The notes under the pieces: model-generated
The model's input: the letters and a program-made list of their open reading frames with translations, nothing else
What the model was told of the DNA's origin: nothing
Databases searched by the model: none
Translations under genes and position numbers: made by a program
Part shown: piece by piece, positions 27,316-35,495 of the stretch
How positions within the stretch are numbered: position 1 is the stretch's first letter
Layout: every line of letters starts with the position of its first letter
Assembly: GCF_014649855.1 (NCBI RefSeq)
Contig: NZ_BMTV01000031.1
Location: forward strand, 1,312 to 65,311
Length of the DNA stretch: 64,000 bases
From: Streptomyces roseolus
Lineage (GTDB): Bacteria; Actinomycetota; Actinomycetes; Streptomycetales; Streptomycetaceae
Reading direction: 5' to 3'

Positions 27316-28449
27316 GTGAATGAGTCGACATTTACTCCCGGGAGCGGTGCGCCAGGTGCCCCGGTCGGCTCCGTCGCGGTGCGGACCTTCGCGACGCACC
27401 AGCCCATGACGACAACCCACACGCTGAAGACGATGGACGGCCTACACGTGAACGCCACGGCCGGCAACGAGATGGGCCGAGAGTCCACCCACTTCGCCGC
27501 CTACGACGAGCTGCCCGAGGGGCACTTCTACGACCCCGACGCCGAGTACGAGCCCGACCCGGAGTACGCGGCCACCCTCGCGCCCGACGCTGCCCGCCAG
27601 CGCCGCGAGCGGATCGGCCCGACCGGACGGCCGCTGCCGTACTTCCCGATCCCGGGCCCGCTGACCGACCACGGTCCCGCCAAGATCATCGCGATGTGCA
27701 ACCAGAAGGGCGGCGTCGGCAAGACCACGTCGACCATCAACCTGGGCGCCGCGCTCGCCGAGTACGGACGACGGGTGCTGCTCGTCGACTTCGACCCGCA
27801 GGGCGCCCTGTCGGTCGGCCTCGGCGTGAACCCGATGGAGCTCGACCTCACCGTCTACAACCTGCTCATGGAGCGGGGCATGTCGGCGGACGAGGTGCTG
27901 CTCAAGACGGCGGTCCCCAACATGGACCTGCTGCCGAGCAACATCGACCTCTCCGCCGCCGAGGTGCAGCTGGTCTCCGAGGTCGCGCGCGAGTCCACGC
28001 TCCAGCGCGCCCTCAAGCCGCTGATGAACGACTACGACTACATCGTGATCGACTGTCAGCCCTCGCTCGGCCTGCTGACCGTGAACGCCCTGACGGCCGC
28101 TCACAAGGTCATCGTGCCGCTGGAGTGCGAGTTCTTCGCGCTGCGCGGCGTCGCCCTGCTGACCGAGACCATCGAGAAGGTCCAGGAGCGGCTCAACCCC
28201 GAGCTGGAGCTCGACGGCATCCTCGCCACCATGTACGACTCCCGGACCGTGCACTCCCGCGAGGTGCTCGCCCGGGTCGTCGAGGCCTTCGACGACCACG
28301 TGTACCACACGGTGATCGGCCGGACGGTGCGCTTCCCGGAGACCACCGTCGCCGGCGAGCCCATCACGACGTACGCCTCCAACTCCGTGGGCGCCGCCGC
28401 CTACCGCCAGCTCGCCAGGGAGGTGCTCGCCCGGTGTCACGCCGAGTGA
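27316..28449 (+). CDS. ParA family ATPase
   Basis: This 377-residue protein is a MinD/ParA-family P-loop ATPase. The deviant Walker A is CNQKGGVGKTTSTINLGAALA (residues about 133-150), followed by VLLVDFDPQGALSVGLG (A'), YIVIDCQPSLGLLTVNAL (Walker B) and VIVPLECEFFALRGV. An N-terminal extension of about 110 residues rich in acidic and proline residues precedes the ATPase. It is not the oriC-linked ParA, since no ParB or parS is nearby. The next gene encodes a ribbon-helix-helix-like protein and then scpA and scpB, so a role in chromosome organisation is inferred. The GTG has an AAGGAGGT ribosome binding site. Confidence 0.9.
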   Translation: MNESTFTPGSGAPGAPVGSVAVRTFATHQPMTTTHTLKTMDGLHVNATAGNEMGRESTHFAAYDELPEGHFYDPDAEYEPDPEYAATLAPDAARQRRERIGPTGRPLPYFPIPGPLTDHGPAKIIAMCNQKGGVGKTTSTINLGAALAEYGRRVLLVDFDPQGALSVGLGVNPMELDLTVYNLLMERGMSADEVLLKTAVPNMDLLPSNIDLSAAEVQLVSEVARESTLQRALKPLMNDYDYIVIDCQPSLGLLTVNALTAAHKVIVPLECEFFALRGVALLTETIEKVQERLNPELELDGILATMYDSRTVHSREVLARVVEAFDDHVYHTVIGRTVRFPETTVAGEPITTYASNSVGAAAYRQLAREVLARCHAE

Positions 28450-28949
28450 GTCTGCCCGGAGCCGACGAACTCTTCCGTACGACCGGGGGGACGGCACTGC
28501 AGTCCTCGTCGCCCCGCCGAACCGTTCCCGCTCCGGCGGGAGAGAGCGACACGGCGGCCGGCGCGGACGGCGGATCCGCCGGCTCCGCCGAGCACACGGC
28601 CGCCGACTCGGAGGCGGCCGAGCCGCGGGCCCGGGAGACCGAGGCGGTCCCCGCACAGCAGCCCGCCCCCGTGAAGGCGGCCGCCCAGGCCGGCGCTCCG
28701 GCGCGGCGCCGCGGCCGGGCCGCCGCGCGGCGGCCCAGCGGCCGGGAGCGGCACGACGAGAAGATCACGGTCTACGTCTCCGCCGAGGAGCTCATGGACC
28801 TGGAGCACGCCCGTCTCGTGCTGCGCGGCGAGCACGGCCTCGCCGTCGACCGCGGCCGGATCGTCCGCGAGGCGGTCGCCGTGGTCCTGGCGGACCTGGA
28901 GTCCCGCGGCGAGGCGAGCATCCTCGTCCGCCGTCTGCGCGGCCGCTGA
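28434..28949 (+). CDS. ribbon-helix-helix-like protein paired with ParA
   Basis: This 171-residue protein starts inside the 3' end of parA. The first 100 residues are low-complexity Ala/Glu/Pro with a basic ARRRGRAAARRPSGRERH stretch. The C-terminal 60 residues (EKITVYVSAEELMDLEHA, then GRIVREAVAVVLADLE) have the strand-helix-helix pattern of a ribbon-helix-helix DNA-binding domain. A ParA followed by an RHH protein resembles a type Ib-like partition pair. GTG 28434 is chosen for its GGGAGG 10 nt upstream; GTG 28446, overlapping the parA stop, is an alternative. The family has no described function that I can name. Confidence 0.75.
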   Translation: MSRRVSLPGADELFRTTGGTALQSSSPRRTVPAPAGESDTAAGADGGSAGSAEHTAADSEAAEPRARETEAVPAQQPAPVKAAAQAGAPARRRGRAAARRPSGRERHDEKITVYVSAEELMDLEHARLVLRGEHGLAVDRGRIVREAVAVVLADLESRGEASILVRRLRGR

Positions 28950-28998
28950 CGGTAGCCTGCGGGCGGCCCCGCCCCCGCACCCCCTGGAACCGCCCCCG

Positions 28999-30093
28999 AT
29001 GCACCCGCACGCCGACGAAACGTCCCGCCCACCGCGCCGCCGCGCGCTGGGCCGGGGCGGCGGTCTCGACGGCCCCCCTGCGGCCCCCGCGGCGGAGCCC
29101 GTACCGGATCCGGTACTCCCTCCCGCCGCGGAGCCCGCGCCCGATCCGGTCCCCGCTCCCGCGGCGGGGCCGGTGGCGGATCCGGTCCCCGTTCCCGCGC
29201 CCGATCCGGTGACGGGTCCGGTCCCCGCTCCCGTGGTGGAATCGGTGGCGGAACCCGCGGCGGTGACCGTCACGGACCCGGAGAGCGGGTCGGAGGCCGG
29301 GGCCGGGGACGGGCGGTTCACCGTGCGGCTCGCGAACTTCGAGGGGCCGTTCGACCTGCTGCTCCAGCTGATCACCAAGCACAAGCTGGACGTCACCGAG
29401 GTCGCGCTCTCGCAGGTCACCGACGAGTTCATGGCCCACATCCGCGCCCTCGGGCCGGACGGGGACCTCGACCAGACCACCGAGTTCCTGGTCGTCGCCG
29501 CCACCCTGCTCGACCTCAAGGCCGCCCGGCTGCTGCCCGCCGCCGAGGTCGAGGACGAGGCCGACCTCGCGCTCCTGGAGGCCCGCGACCTGCTCTTCGC
29601 CCGGCTCCTCCAGTACCGCGCGTACAAGCGGATCGCCGAGATCTTCGCCGAGCGCTGGGAGCGGGAGGGCCGGCGCCACCCCCGGACCGTCGGCCTGGAG
29701 CCGCACCACGCCGAGCTGCTGCCCGAGGTCGTCATCTCGATCGGCGCCGAGGGCTTCGCGAAGCTCGCCGTGAAGGCCCTGCGGCCCAAGGCCGCGCCGC
29801 AGGTGTACGTCGACCACATCCACGCCCCGCTGGTCAGCGTCCGCGAGCAGGCCGGGATCGTCGCCGCCCTGCTGCGCGAGCGCGGCACCGCGGACTTCCG
29901 GGAGCTGGTCGAGGACGCCGGGGACACCCTGACCGTCGTCGCCCGCTTCCTCGCCCTCCTGGAGCTGTACCGGGAGAAGGCCGTCGCCCTCGACCAGGAG
30001 GACCCGCTGGGCCGCCTCACGGTCTCCTGGACCGGCGGCGACGGCGAGATCGGGGCGACCGAGGAATTCGACACGGAGGACCAGCCGGAATGA
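28999..30093 (+). CDS. scpA: segregation and condensation protein A
   Basis: This 364-residue protein is the kleisin subunit of the SMC-ScpAB complex. The conserved body begins FTVRLANFEGPFDLLLQLITKHKLDVTEVALSQVTDEF near residue 110 and includes EFLVVAATLLDLKAARLLP. The winged-helix C-terminal half has the TADFRELVEDAGDTLTVVARFLALLEL region. The first 100 residues are a Pro/Val/Asp repeat absent from typical ScpA, encoded by 36-bp tandem repeats. The stop overlaps the scpB start (ATGA). Confidence 0.93.
   Translation: MHPHADETSRPPRRRALGRGGGLDGPPAAPAAEPVPDPVLPPAAEPAPDPVPAPAAGPVADPVPVPAPDPVTGPVPAPVVESVAEPAAVTVTDPESGSEAGAGDGRFTVRLANFEGPFDLLLQLITKHKLDVTEVALSQVTDEFMAHIRALGPDGDLDQTTEFLVVAATLLDLKAARLLPAAEVEDEADLALLEARDLLFARLLQYRAYKRIAEIFAERWEREGRRHPRTVGLEPHHAELLPEVVISIGAEGFAKLAVKALRPKAAPQVYVDHIHAPLVSVREQAGIVAALLRERGTADFRELVEDAGDTLTVVARFLALLELYREKAVALDQEDPLGRLTVSWTGGDGEIGATEEFDTEDQPE
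29107..29210 (+). repeat. 36-bp tandem repeats in the 5' part of scpA
   Basis: GATCCGGT recurs at 29107, 29143 and 29179 with an exact 36-bp period and again at 29203. The repeat encodes 12-residue DPVP/PAP-rich units. Copy number in such repeats usually varies between strains. Confidence 0.7.
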
Positions 30094-30710
30094 GCGACCT
30101 CAAGCCCGCCCTCGAAGCCGTCCTGATGGTCGTCGACGAGCCCGCCACCGAGGCCCACCTCGCCAAGGTCCTCGACCGCGCCCCGCGCGAGGTCGCCGAC
30201 GCCCTCCACGAGCTGGCCGACGAGTACACCGCCGACGGGCGCGGCTTCGAGCTGCGCCGGGTCGCCGGCGGCTGGCGCTACTACACCCGCCCCGCCCACG
30301 CCGCCGCCGTCGAGGCCTTCGTCCTGGACGGCCAGCAGGCCCGGCTGACCCAGGCCGCCCTGGAGACCCTGGCGGTGGTGGCGTACCGCCAGCCGGTCAG
30401 CCGTTCCCGGGTCTCCGCGGTCCGCGGGGTCAACTGCGACGGCGTGATGCGGACCCTCCTCCAGCGGGGTCTCGTGGAGGAGGCGGGCGCGGAACCCGAA
30501 ACAGGTGCGATCCTGTACAGGACGACGAACTACTTCCTGGAGCGGATGGGCCTGCGCGGCCTGGACGAGCTCCCGGAGCTCGCGCCCTTCCTCCCCGAGG
30601 CGGACGCGGTCGAGCCGGACTCCCTGGAAGGTGTTCCGTCGTTCGATCCCGACCGGGACGAAGAACCCGGCGGGGACGGACCAGCGGACGAAGAGACGAC
30701 GGAAGTTTGA
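30090..30710 (+). CDS. scpB: segregation and condensation protein B
   Basis: This 206-residue protein has two winged-helix domains typical of ScpB: LKPALEAVLMVVDEPATEAHLAKVLDRAPREVADALHELADEY, then the conserved LTQAALETLAVVAYRQPVSRSRVSAVRGVNCDGVMRTLLQRGLVEE and TTNYFLERMGLRGLDELPELAPFLP. The last 35 residues are acidic. The start overlaps scpA by 4 bp and the stop overlaps the rluB start (TGATG), so scpA, scpB and rluB form one coupled unit. Confidence 0.94.
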   Translation: MSDLKPALEAVLMVVDEPATEAHLAKVLDRAPREVADALHELADEYTADGRGFELRRVAGGWRYYTRPAHAAAVEAFVLDGQQARLTQAALETLAVVAYRQPVSRSRVSAVRGVNCDGVMRTLLQRGLVEEAGAEPETGAILYRTTNYFLERMGLRGLDELPELAPFLPEADAVEPDSLEGVPSFDPDRDEEPGGDGPADEETTEV

Positions 30711-31831
30711 TGCGAAGCAGCAGCGGCAGGAACAGCGGAAACAACGGCGGGAGCCGTGGTGCCAAGAGCGGCGGCCGCGGCAACGACTACCGGGGCGCGG
30801 GCAACAACCGCGACGAGCGCGGCCAGAGCGCCGGCCGCCCCCGGAAGACCCGCCCCGAGGAGCGCAGCTACGACGTGAGCATGCCCTCCGACGCCCCCCG
30901 CAAGGGACGCGGCGACGCGGCCCGCGGCGGCGCCAAGGGCGGCCCCAAGCAGTCCCCGAAGCAGCCCACCGGGCAGCAGCGGCGGGGTCCCGGCGGCCGT
31001 ACGGCCCCGGCGCGCTCGCGCGAGTACGAGGCCAGGGCCGAGGAGCGCAACCGCGAGCGGTACGCGAACAAGCCCCAGGTCAAGACCCCCAAGACCTTCC
31101 CGGGCGCCGAGCAGGAGGGCGAGCGGCTGCAGAAGGTCCTGGCCCGGGCCGGCTACGGCTCGCGCCGTGCCTGCGAGGAGCTGATCGAGCAGGCCCGCGT
31201 CGAGGTCAACGGCGAGATCGTCCTGGAGCAGGGCCTCCGCGTGAAGGACAGCGACGAGATCCGCGTCGACGGCCTGTCCGTGGCGACCCAGTCCTACCAG
31301 TTCTTCGCGCTGAACAAGCCGGCCGGAGTCGTCTCCACCATGGAGGACCCCGACGGCCGCCAGTGCCTGGGCGACTACGTCACCAACCGCGAGACCCGGC
31401 TCTTCCACGTCGGCCGGCTCGACACCGAGACCGAGGGCATCATCCTCCTCACCAACCACGGCGAGCTGGCCCACCGTCTCACCCACCCCAAGTACGGCGT
31501 GAAGAAGACCTACCTGGCCGCCGTCACCGGTCCGCTGCCCCGCGAGGTCGGCAAGCGGCTCAAGGAGGGCATCGAGCTGGAGGACGGCTACGCCCGTGCC
31601 GACCACTTCCGCGTGGTCGAGCAGCTCGGCAAGAACTACCTGGTCGAGGTCGTGCTGCACGAGGGCCGCAAGCACATCGTGCGCCGGATGCTCGCCGAGG
31701 CGGGCTTCCCGGTGGAGAAGCTGGTCCGCACCGCCTTCGGCCCGATCGGCCTGGGCGACCAGAAGTCGGGCTGGCTGCGCCGCCTGTCCAACACCGAGGT
31801 CGGCATGCTGATGAAGGAAGTCGGTCTGTAG
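30710..31831 (+). CDS. rluB: rRNA pseudouridine synthase RluB type
   Basis: This 373-residue protein has three parts. The first 125 residues are a Gly/Arg/Ser/Asn-rich basic extension. An S4 RNA-binding domain follows (RLQKVLARAGYGSRRACEELIEQARVEVNGEIV), then the RsuA/RluB catalytic domain. The catalytic motif is HVGRLDTETEGIILLTNHGELAHRLTHP with the nucleophilic Asp; LHEGRKHIVRRMLAEAGFPV is the conserved C-terminal motif. It modifies 23S rRNA, probably near position 2605. The stop is followed by a strong terminator. Confidence 0.93.
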   Translation: MRSSSGRNSGNNGGSRGAKSGGRGNDYRGAGNNRDERGQSAGRPRKTRPEERSYDVSMPSDAPRKGRGDAARGGAKGGPKQSPKQPTGQQRRGPGGRTAPARSREYEARAEERNRERYANKPQVKTPKTFPGAEQEGERLQKVLARAGYGSRRACEELIEQARVEVNGEIVLEQGLRVKDSDEIRVDGLSVATQSYQFFALNKPAGVVSTMEDPDGRQCLGDYVTNRETRLFHVGRLDTETEGIILLTNHGELAHRLTHPKYGVKKTYLAAVTGPLPREVGKRLKEGIELEDGYARADHFRVVEQLGKNYLVEVVLHEGRKHIVRRMLAEAGFPVEKLVRTAFGPIGLGDQKSGWLRRLSNTEVGMLMKEVGL

Positions 31832-31853
31832 GACCCGCGCTTCCCGCGCCTTC

Positions 31854-31903
31854 CGGCGGGGGCCCCGTATCCGCGACGCGGACACGGGGCCCCCGCCGTT
31901 TTT
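31854..31903 (+). terminator. Rho-independent terminator of the scpA-scpB-rluB unit
   Basis: A perfect 15-bp stem (31854-31868 with 31884-31898) is continued by an inner CCGC-GAC-GCGG hairpin and followed by five T residues at 31899-31903, a textbook intrinsic terminator that is rare in this GC-rich context. Confidence 0.92.
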
Positions 31904-31908
31904 CGGGC

Positions 31909-31938
31909 TTGTGTGCGACCCCCGTCGCCTTTTATAGT
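31909..31938 (+). promoter_or_regulatory. promoter of the pnuC-nadR-nrtR operon
   Basis: TTGTGT (31909-31914) and TATAGT (31933-31938) are separated by 18 bp. The expected start point lies within about 10 nt, giving a leader of under 25 nt, too short for a riboswitch. Confidence 0.7.
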
Positions 31939-31953
31939 CAAGATGACTCTTAA
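31931..31953. promoter_or_regulatory. NrtR-like palindromic operator over the -10 element
   Basis: TTTATAGTCA and TGACTCTTAA flank an AGA centre; 8 of 10 arm positions pair and AGTCA/TGACT is perfect. The core resembles published NrtR sites (AGTCA...TGACT). It covers the -10 hexamer, so binding would repress. The third gene of the operon encodes an NrtR-type protein, which makes autoregulation by NAD or ADP-ribose likely. Confidence 0.65.
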
Positions 31954-31963
31954 GGAGGCGGGC

Positions 31964-32614
31964 GTGAGCCTCGCGGATGTACTCGAACCCCTCCAGCAGC
32001 CGCTCTTCACGCTGCTGGACACCCCGGTCAGCTGGACCGAGGTCCTCGGCTTCGGCAGCGGCGCCCTCTGCGTCTGGCTCGTCGCCCGGCAGCACCTCGC
32101 CAACTGGCCGATCGGCATCGCCAACAACCTCTTCTTCGTCCTGCTCTTCATCCAGGCGGGCCTCTACGCCGACGCCGGCCTCCAGATCGTCTTCATCGTC
32201 CTCGCCGCGTACGGCTGGTGGACCTGGACCCACGGGGGTGGACCAGGCTCCGCCGGGGCCCTTCCGGTGCGGCGCACCACCCGCACCGAATGGACCTGGC
32301 TGCTCGCGGCGGGGACGGTGGGGACCCTCGCCCTCGCCCTCCTCCTCGACCGGGCCACCGACTCCACCGTCCCCTTCTGGGACGCCCTCACCACCGGCCT
32401 CTCCCTCATGGCCACCTACGGCCAGTGCCGCAAGCGCCTGGAGTCCTGGTGGCTGTGGATCGCCGCCGACGTGGTCTACGTCCCCCTGTACGCCTCCAAG
32501 GGGCTCTACCTGACCTCGCTGCTGTACCTCGGCTTCATGGCCCTCTGCGTGGCCGGCCTGCGCGGCTGGAGCCGCGACCTCGCCGCCCGCCGCCCCCTGG
32601 AGGCCGTCGCGTGA
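31964..32614 (+). CDS. pnuC: nicotinamide mononucleotide/riboside transporter PnuC
   Basis: This 216-residue membrane protein has about seven hydrophobic segments and the PnuC motifs WPIGIANNLFFVLLFIQAGLYADAGLQIVFIVLAAYGWWTW and LESWWLWIAADVVYVPLYASKGLYLTSLLYLGF. It brings nicotinamide riboside into the cell by facilitated diffusion, trapped by phosphorylation by the next gene product. The GTG start has an AAGGAGG 5 nt upstream. Its stop overlaps the nadR start (GTGA). Confidence 0.93.
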   Translation: MSLADVLEPLQQPLFTLLDTPVSWTEVLGFGSGALCVWLVARQHLANWPIGIANNLFFVLLFIQAGLYADAGLQIVFIVLAAYGWWTWTHGGGPGSAGALPVRRTTRTEWTWLLAAGTVGTLALALLLDRATDSTVPFWDALTTGLSLMATYGQCRKRLESWWLWIAADVVYVPLYASKGLYLTSLLYLGFMALCVAGLRGWSRDLAARRPLEAVA

Positions 32615-33720
32615 CCGGCGCCCCGACGCACGGCTCCCGAACGGCCCCGTACGGCCACGGGCTCGTCCTCGGCAAGTTCTATCCGCCGCACGCCGGTCAC
32701 CACCACCTCGTCCGCACCGCCCTCGCCGCCTGCGAGCGCGTCACCGTCCTCGTCTGCGCCTCCTCCGTGGAGTCCCTGCCGCTGGACGAGCGGGTCGCCT
32801 GGATGCGCGAGGTCCACCCCGACGCCCTCGTCGTCGGCACCGTCGACGACATCCCCGTCGACCTCACCGACCCCGACGTCTGGGACGCCCACATGGCCGT
32901 CTTCAAGGCCGCCGTCCCCGAGCCCGTCGACGCCGTCTTCACCTCGGAGCCGTACGGCGAGGAGCTCGGCCGCCGCTTCGGCGCCGCGTCCGTCGCCGTC
33001 GACCCCGAGCGGCTCCGCTTCCCGGTCTCCGGCACCGCCGTCCGCGCCGACCCCGCCGCCGCCTGGGACTTCCTGGAGCCGCCCGTACGCGCCGCGCTCA
33101 CCCGCCGGATCGTCGTCCTCGGCGCCGAGTCCACCGGCACCACCACCATGGCCCTCGCCCTCGCCGACCACTACCGGCGGCGCGGCGGGATCTGGGCGCG
33201 CACCCGGTACGTCCCCGAGTACGGCCGCGAATACAGCGAGCTCAAGCTCGCCGAACTGCGGGCCGTCCGCCCCGGCGCCGACTGGTCCGAGGTCGCCTTC
33301 CACACCACCGACTTCCCCGTCATCGCCCAGCGCCAGGCCGAGCTGGAGGAGGAGGCCGCCCGCGACGGCTCACCCGTCCTCTTCTGCGACACCGACGCCT
33401 TCGCCACCACCATCTGGCACGAGCGGTACCTGGGCACCACCAGCCCCGCCACCGGCGAGATCGCCGCCCGCGGCCGCCAGCACCTCTGGCTGCTCACCGA
33501 CCACCGGGGCGTCGACTTCGAGGACGACGGCCTCCGCGACGGGGAACACCTCCGGCCCTGGATGACCGCCCGCTTCCTCGCCCAGCTCGCCCACAGCGGC
33601 CGCCGCACCGTCGTCCTCACCGGCCCCCACGAGGAGCGCCTCGCGACCGCCGTCGCCGCCGTCGACGCGCTGCTCACCGAGGGCTGGCACCTCGCCGACC
33701 CCCTCCCGGAGCGCCGATGA
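32611..33720 (+). CDS. nadR: NadR-type NMN adenylyltransferase / ribosylnicotinamide kinase
   Basis: This 369-residue bifunctional enzyme has an N-terminal nucleotidyltransferase domain (HGLVLGKFYPPHAGHHHLV with the HxGH motif, closing FPVSGTAVRADPAAAW with the SGTxxR motif) and a C-terminal kinase domain. It lacks the HTH domain of enterobacterial NadR, so it is not itself a repressor. The kinase P-loop reads GAESTGTTT (about residues 171-179): the Walker A lysine is Thr. Other kinase motifs (EYGREYSE, LFCDTDAFATTIWHERYLG) are intact. It phosphorylates imported nicotinamide riboside and makes NAD from NMN. Confidence 0.92.
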   Translation: MTGAPTHGSRTAPYGHGLVLGKFYPPHAGHHHLVRTALAACERVTVLVCASSVESLPLDERVAWMREVHPDALVVGTVDDIPVDLTDPDVWDAHMAVFKAAVPEPVDAVFTSEPYGEELGRRFGAASVAVDPERLRFPVSGTAVRADPAAAWDFLEPPVRAALTRRIVVLGAESTGTTTMALALADHYRRRGGIWARTRYVPEYGREYSELKLAELRAVRPGADWSEVAFHTTDFPVIAQRQAELEEEAARDGSPVLFCDTDAFATTIWHERYLGTTSPATGEIAARGRQHLWLLTDHRGVDFEDDGLRDGEHLRPWMTARFLAQLAHSGRRTVVLTGPHEERLATAVAAVDALLTEGWHLADPLPERR

Positions 33721-34454
33721 CCACCCCGCCGCGCCCCGACGGGTACGACCCCCGGGCCTTCGAACCCTTCGCCGTCACCGTCGACCTCGCCGTCCTCACC
33801 GTCCGCGCCGGCCGGCTGCACGTCCTGCTCGTCCAGCGCGGCCAGGAACCGTACGCCGGCGCCTGGGCGCTCCCCGGCGGCTTCGTGCTGCCCCGCGAGT
33901 CCGCCGGCACCGCCGCCCGCCGCGAACTCGCCGAGGAGACCGGACTGCCCGAGGCCACCGTCGCCGGCCTCCACCTCGAACAGCTCCGCACCTACACCGA
34001 ACCCGACCGCGACCCGAGGATGCGGGTCGTGTCGGTGGCCTACACCGCGCTCGTCCCCGACCTGCCCGAACCGCGCGGCGGCGGGGACGCGGCGGAGGCC
34101 CGCTGGCTGCCCTACGACGAGGTCCCGGCGCTCGCCTTCGACCACGACGTGATCCTCGCCGACGCCCGGACGCGCGTCGGCGCCAAGCTCGAGTACACCT
34201 GCCTCGCCACCGCCTTCTGCCCGCCCGAGTTCACCCTCGGCGAGCTGCGCGAGGTCTACGAGACGGTCTGGGGCGTCCCGCTCGACCGCCCCAACTTCCG
34301 GCGCAAGGTCCTCACCACCCCCGGCTTCGTCGAACCGGTGGAAGGACCGCCGCGCCGCACCGGCGGACGGGGGAAACCGGCCGCGCTCTACCGGGCGGGC
34401 GAGGCCACGGCCCTCCACCCGCCGCTGCTCCGACCGGAAGGACGATCCGCATGA
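33717..34454 (+). CDS. nrtR: NrtR family NAD-metabolism regulator (Nudix + winged helix)
   Basis: This 245-residue protein has an N-terminal Nudix domain (FAVTVDLAVLTVRAGRLHVLLVQRG) and a C-terminal winged-helix region (FTLGELREVYETVWGVPLDRPNFRRKVLTTPGFVEPV) characteristic of NrtR. NrtR represses NAD synthesis genes and releases DNA when it binds ADP-ribose or a related ligand. Unlike many NrtR proteins, the Nudix box is complete here: GFVLPRE, seven residues, then RELAEETGL fits GX5EX7REUXEEXGU. It may therefore also hydrolyse ADP-ribose. Overlaps of 4 bp on both sides place it inside the operon it probably controls. Confidence 0.88.
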   Translation: MTTPPRPDGYDPRAFEPFAVTVDLAVLTVRAGRLHVLLVQRGQEPYAGAWALPGGFVLPRESAGTAARRELAEETGLPEATVAGLHLEQLRTYTEPDRDPRMRVVSVAYTALVPDLPEPRGGGDAAEARWLPYDEVPALAFDHDVILADARTRVGAKLEYTCLATAFCPPEFTLGELREVYETVWGVPLDRPNFRRKVLTTPGFVEPVEGPPRRTGGRGKPAALYRAGEATALHPPLLRPEGRSA

Positions 34455-35470
34455 CCCAGCAGAAGCAGGCCGCCACGGGGACGCTGATGGGACTGGCGCT
34501 GGGGGACGCGCTGGGCTTCCCGACCGAGTTCAACGACGTGCCCGCGATCCTCGCCAAGTGCGGGCCGTGGCGGACGATGGAGCTGCCCGTGACGCGGGGG
34601 ACCGCGTACATCACCGACGACACCCAGATGACCCTCGCCCTCGCGCGGGGCATCCGGACCGCCATGGACCGGGGTCCGCTCTCCCCGCTCCGGCTCGCCC
34701 GGCCCGTCCGCGACGAGTTCGTCGACTGGTACCACTCGCCGGAGAACAACCGCGCCCCCGGCAACACCTGCCTGCGGGCCTGCATGCTCCTCGACGGCGA
34801 CCGCCCCTGGCAGGACGCCAGCCAGATCGGCTCCAAGGGCTGCGGCGCCAACATGCGCGTCGCGCCGCTCGGCCTCGTCCCCGGACCGAGCGAGGAACAG
34901 CGGGCCGGCGCCGCCCAGCTCCAGGCCGCGCTCACCCACGGCCACCCCACCGGGCTCGCCGCCTCCGACCTCACCGCGCGCGCCGTCCGGCTGCTCGCCC
35001 AGGGTGTCGACCCGGCCGGGCTCGTCGGGCAGCTGCGCTCGTACGCGTACGAGAACCGCGACACGTACCACGAGCGCTGGCTCGGGGACCTCTGGACCCG
35101 CTCCCAGGACCCGAGCGCCCGGCACTTCGTCCGGCGCGGCTGGGACGAGTGCCTGGCCGTCCTCGAACGGCTCGACTCCGTGCAGCGCACCGCCGACCCG
35201 GAGCTCGACCCCTGCACGTACACGGGCGACGGCTGGATCGCCGAGGAGGCGCTGGCCACCGGGCTGCTCTGCTTCCTGCTCTTCCCCGGCGAGCCGCTCA
35301 CCGCCCTGCGCCGGGCCGCCTGCACCCGCGGCGACTCCGATTCGATCGCGGCCCTCGCCGGCGCCTTCGCCGGCGCCCACCTGGGCGCGGACGCCTGGCC
35401 GGCGGAGTGGACCGACCGGATCGAGCACCGCGACGAGCTGCGCGAGCTCGGGGCCCTCTGGGACGCGTGA
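34451..35470 (+). CDS. ADP-ribosylglycohydrolase family protein
   Basis: This 339-residue protein is of the DraG/ARH fold. It starts GTLMGLALGDALGFPTEF and has the metal-binding AYITDDTQMTLALARG and the C-terminal RGDSDSIAALAGAFAGAHLG motifs, with all three Asp/Thr clusters that bind the two Mg ions. It removes ADP-ribose from proteins, nucleic acids or small molecules; the target is unknown. Its place in an NrtR-controlled NAD operon, 4-bp overlapped with nrtR, suggests recovery or sensing of ADP-ribose. Confidence 0.9.
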   Translation: MTQQKQAATGTLMGLALGDALGFPTEFNDVPAILAKCGPWRTMELPVTRGTAYITDDTQMTLALARGIRTAMDRGPLSPLRLARPVRDEFVDWYHSPENNRAPGNTCLRACMLLDGDRPWQDASQIGSKGCGANMRVAPLGLVPGPSEEQRAGAAQLQAALTHGHPTGLAASDLTARAVRLLAQGVDPAGLVGQLRSYAYENRDTYHERWLGDLWTRSQDPSARHFVRRGWDECLAVLERLDSVQRTADPELDPCTYTGDGWIAEEALATGLLCFLLFPGEPLTALRRAACTRGDSDSIAALAGAFAGAHLGADAWPAEWTDRIEHRDELRELGALWDA

Positions 35471-35495
35471 GCGGCTTCTGGGAGGCTTCGGTCCC

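Noticed and set aside
29107..29210. CRISPR-like spacing of repeats
   Set aside because: The repeat is inside the scpA frame with a constant 36-bp unit and no spacers.
31939..31963. Riboswitch upstream of pnuC (NAD or preQ1 type)
   Set aside because: The leader predicted from the promoter is under 25 nt, too short; a protein operator explains the palindrome.
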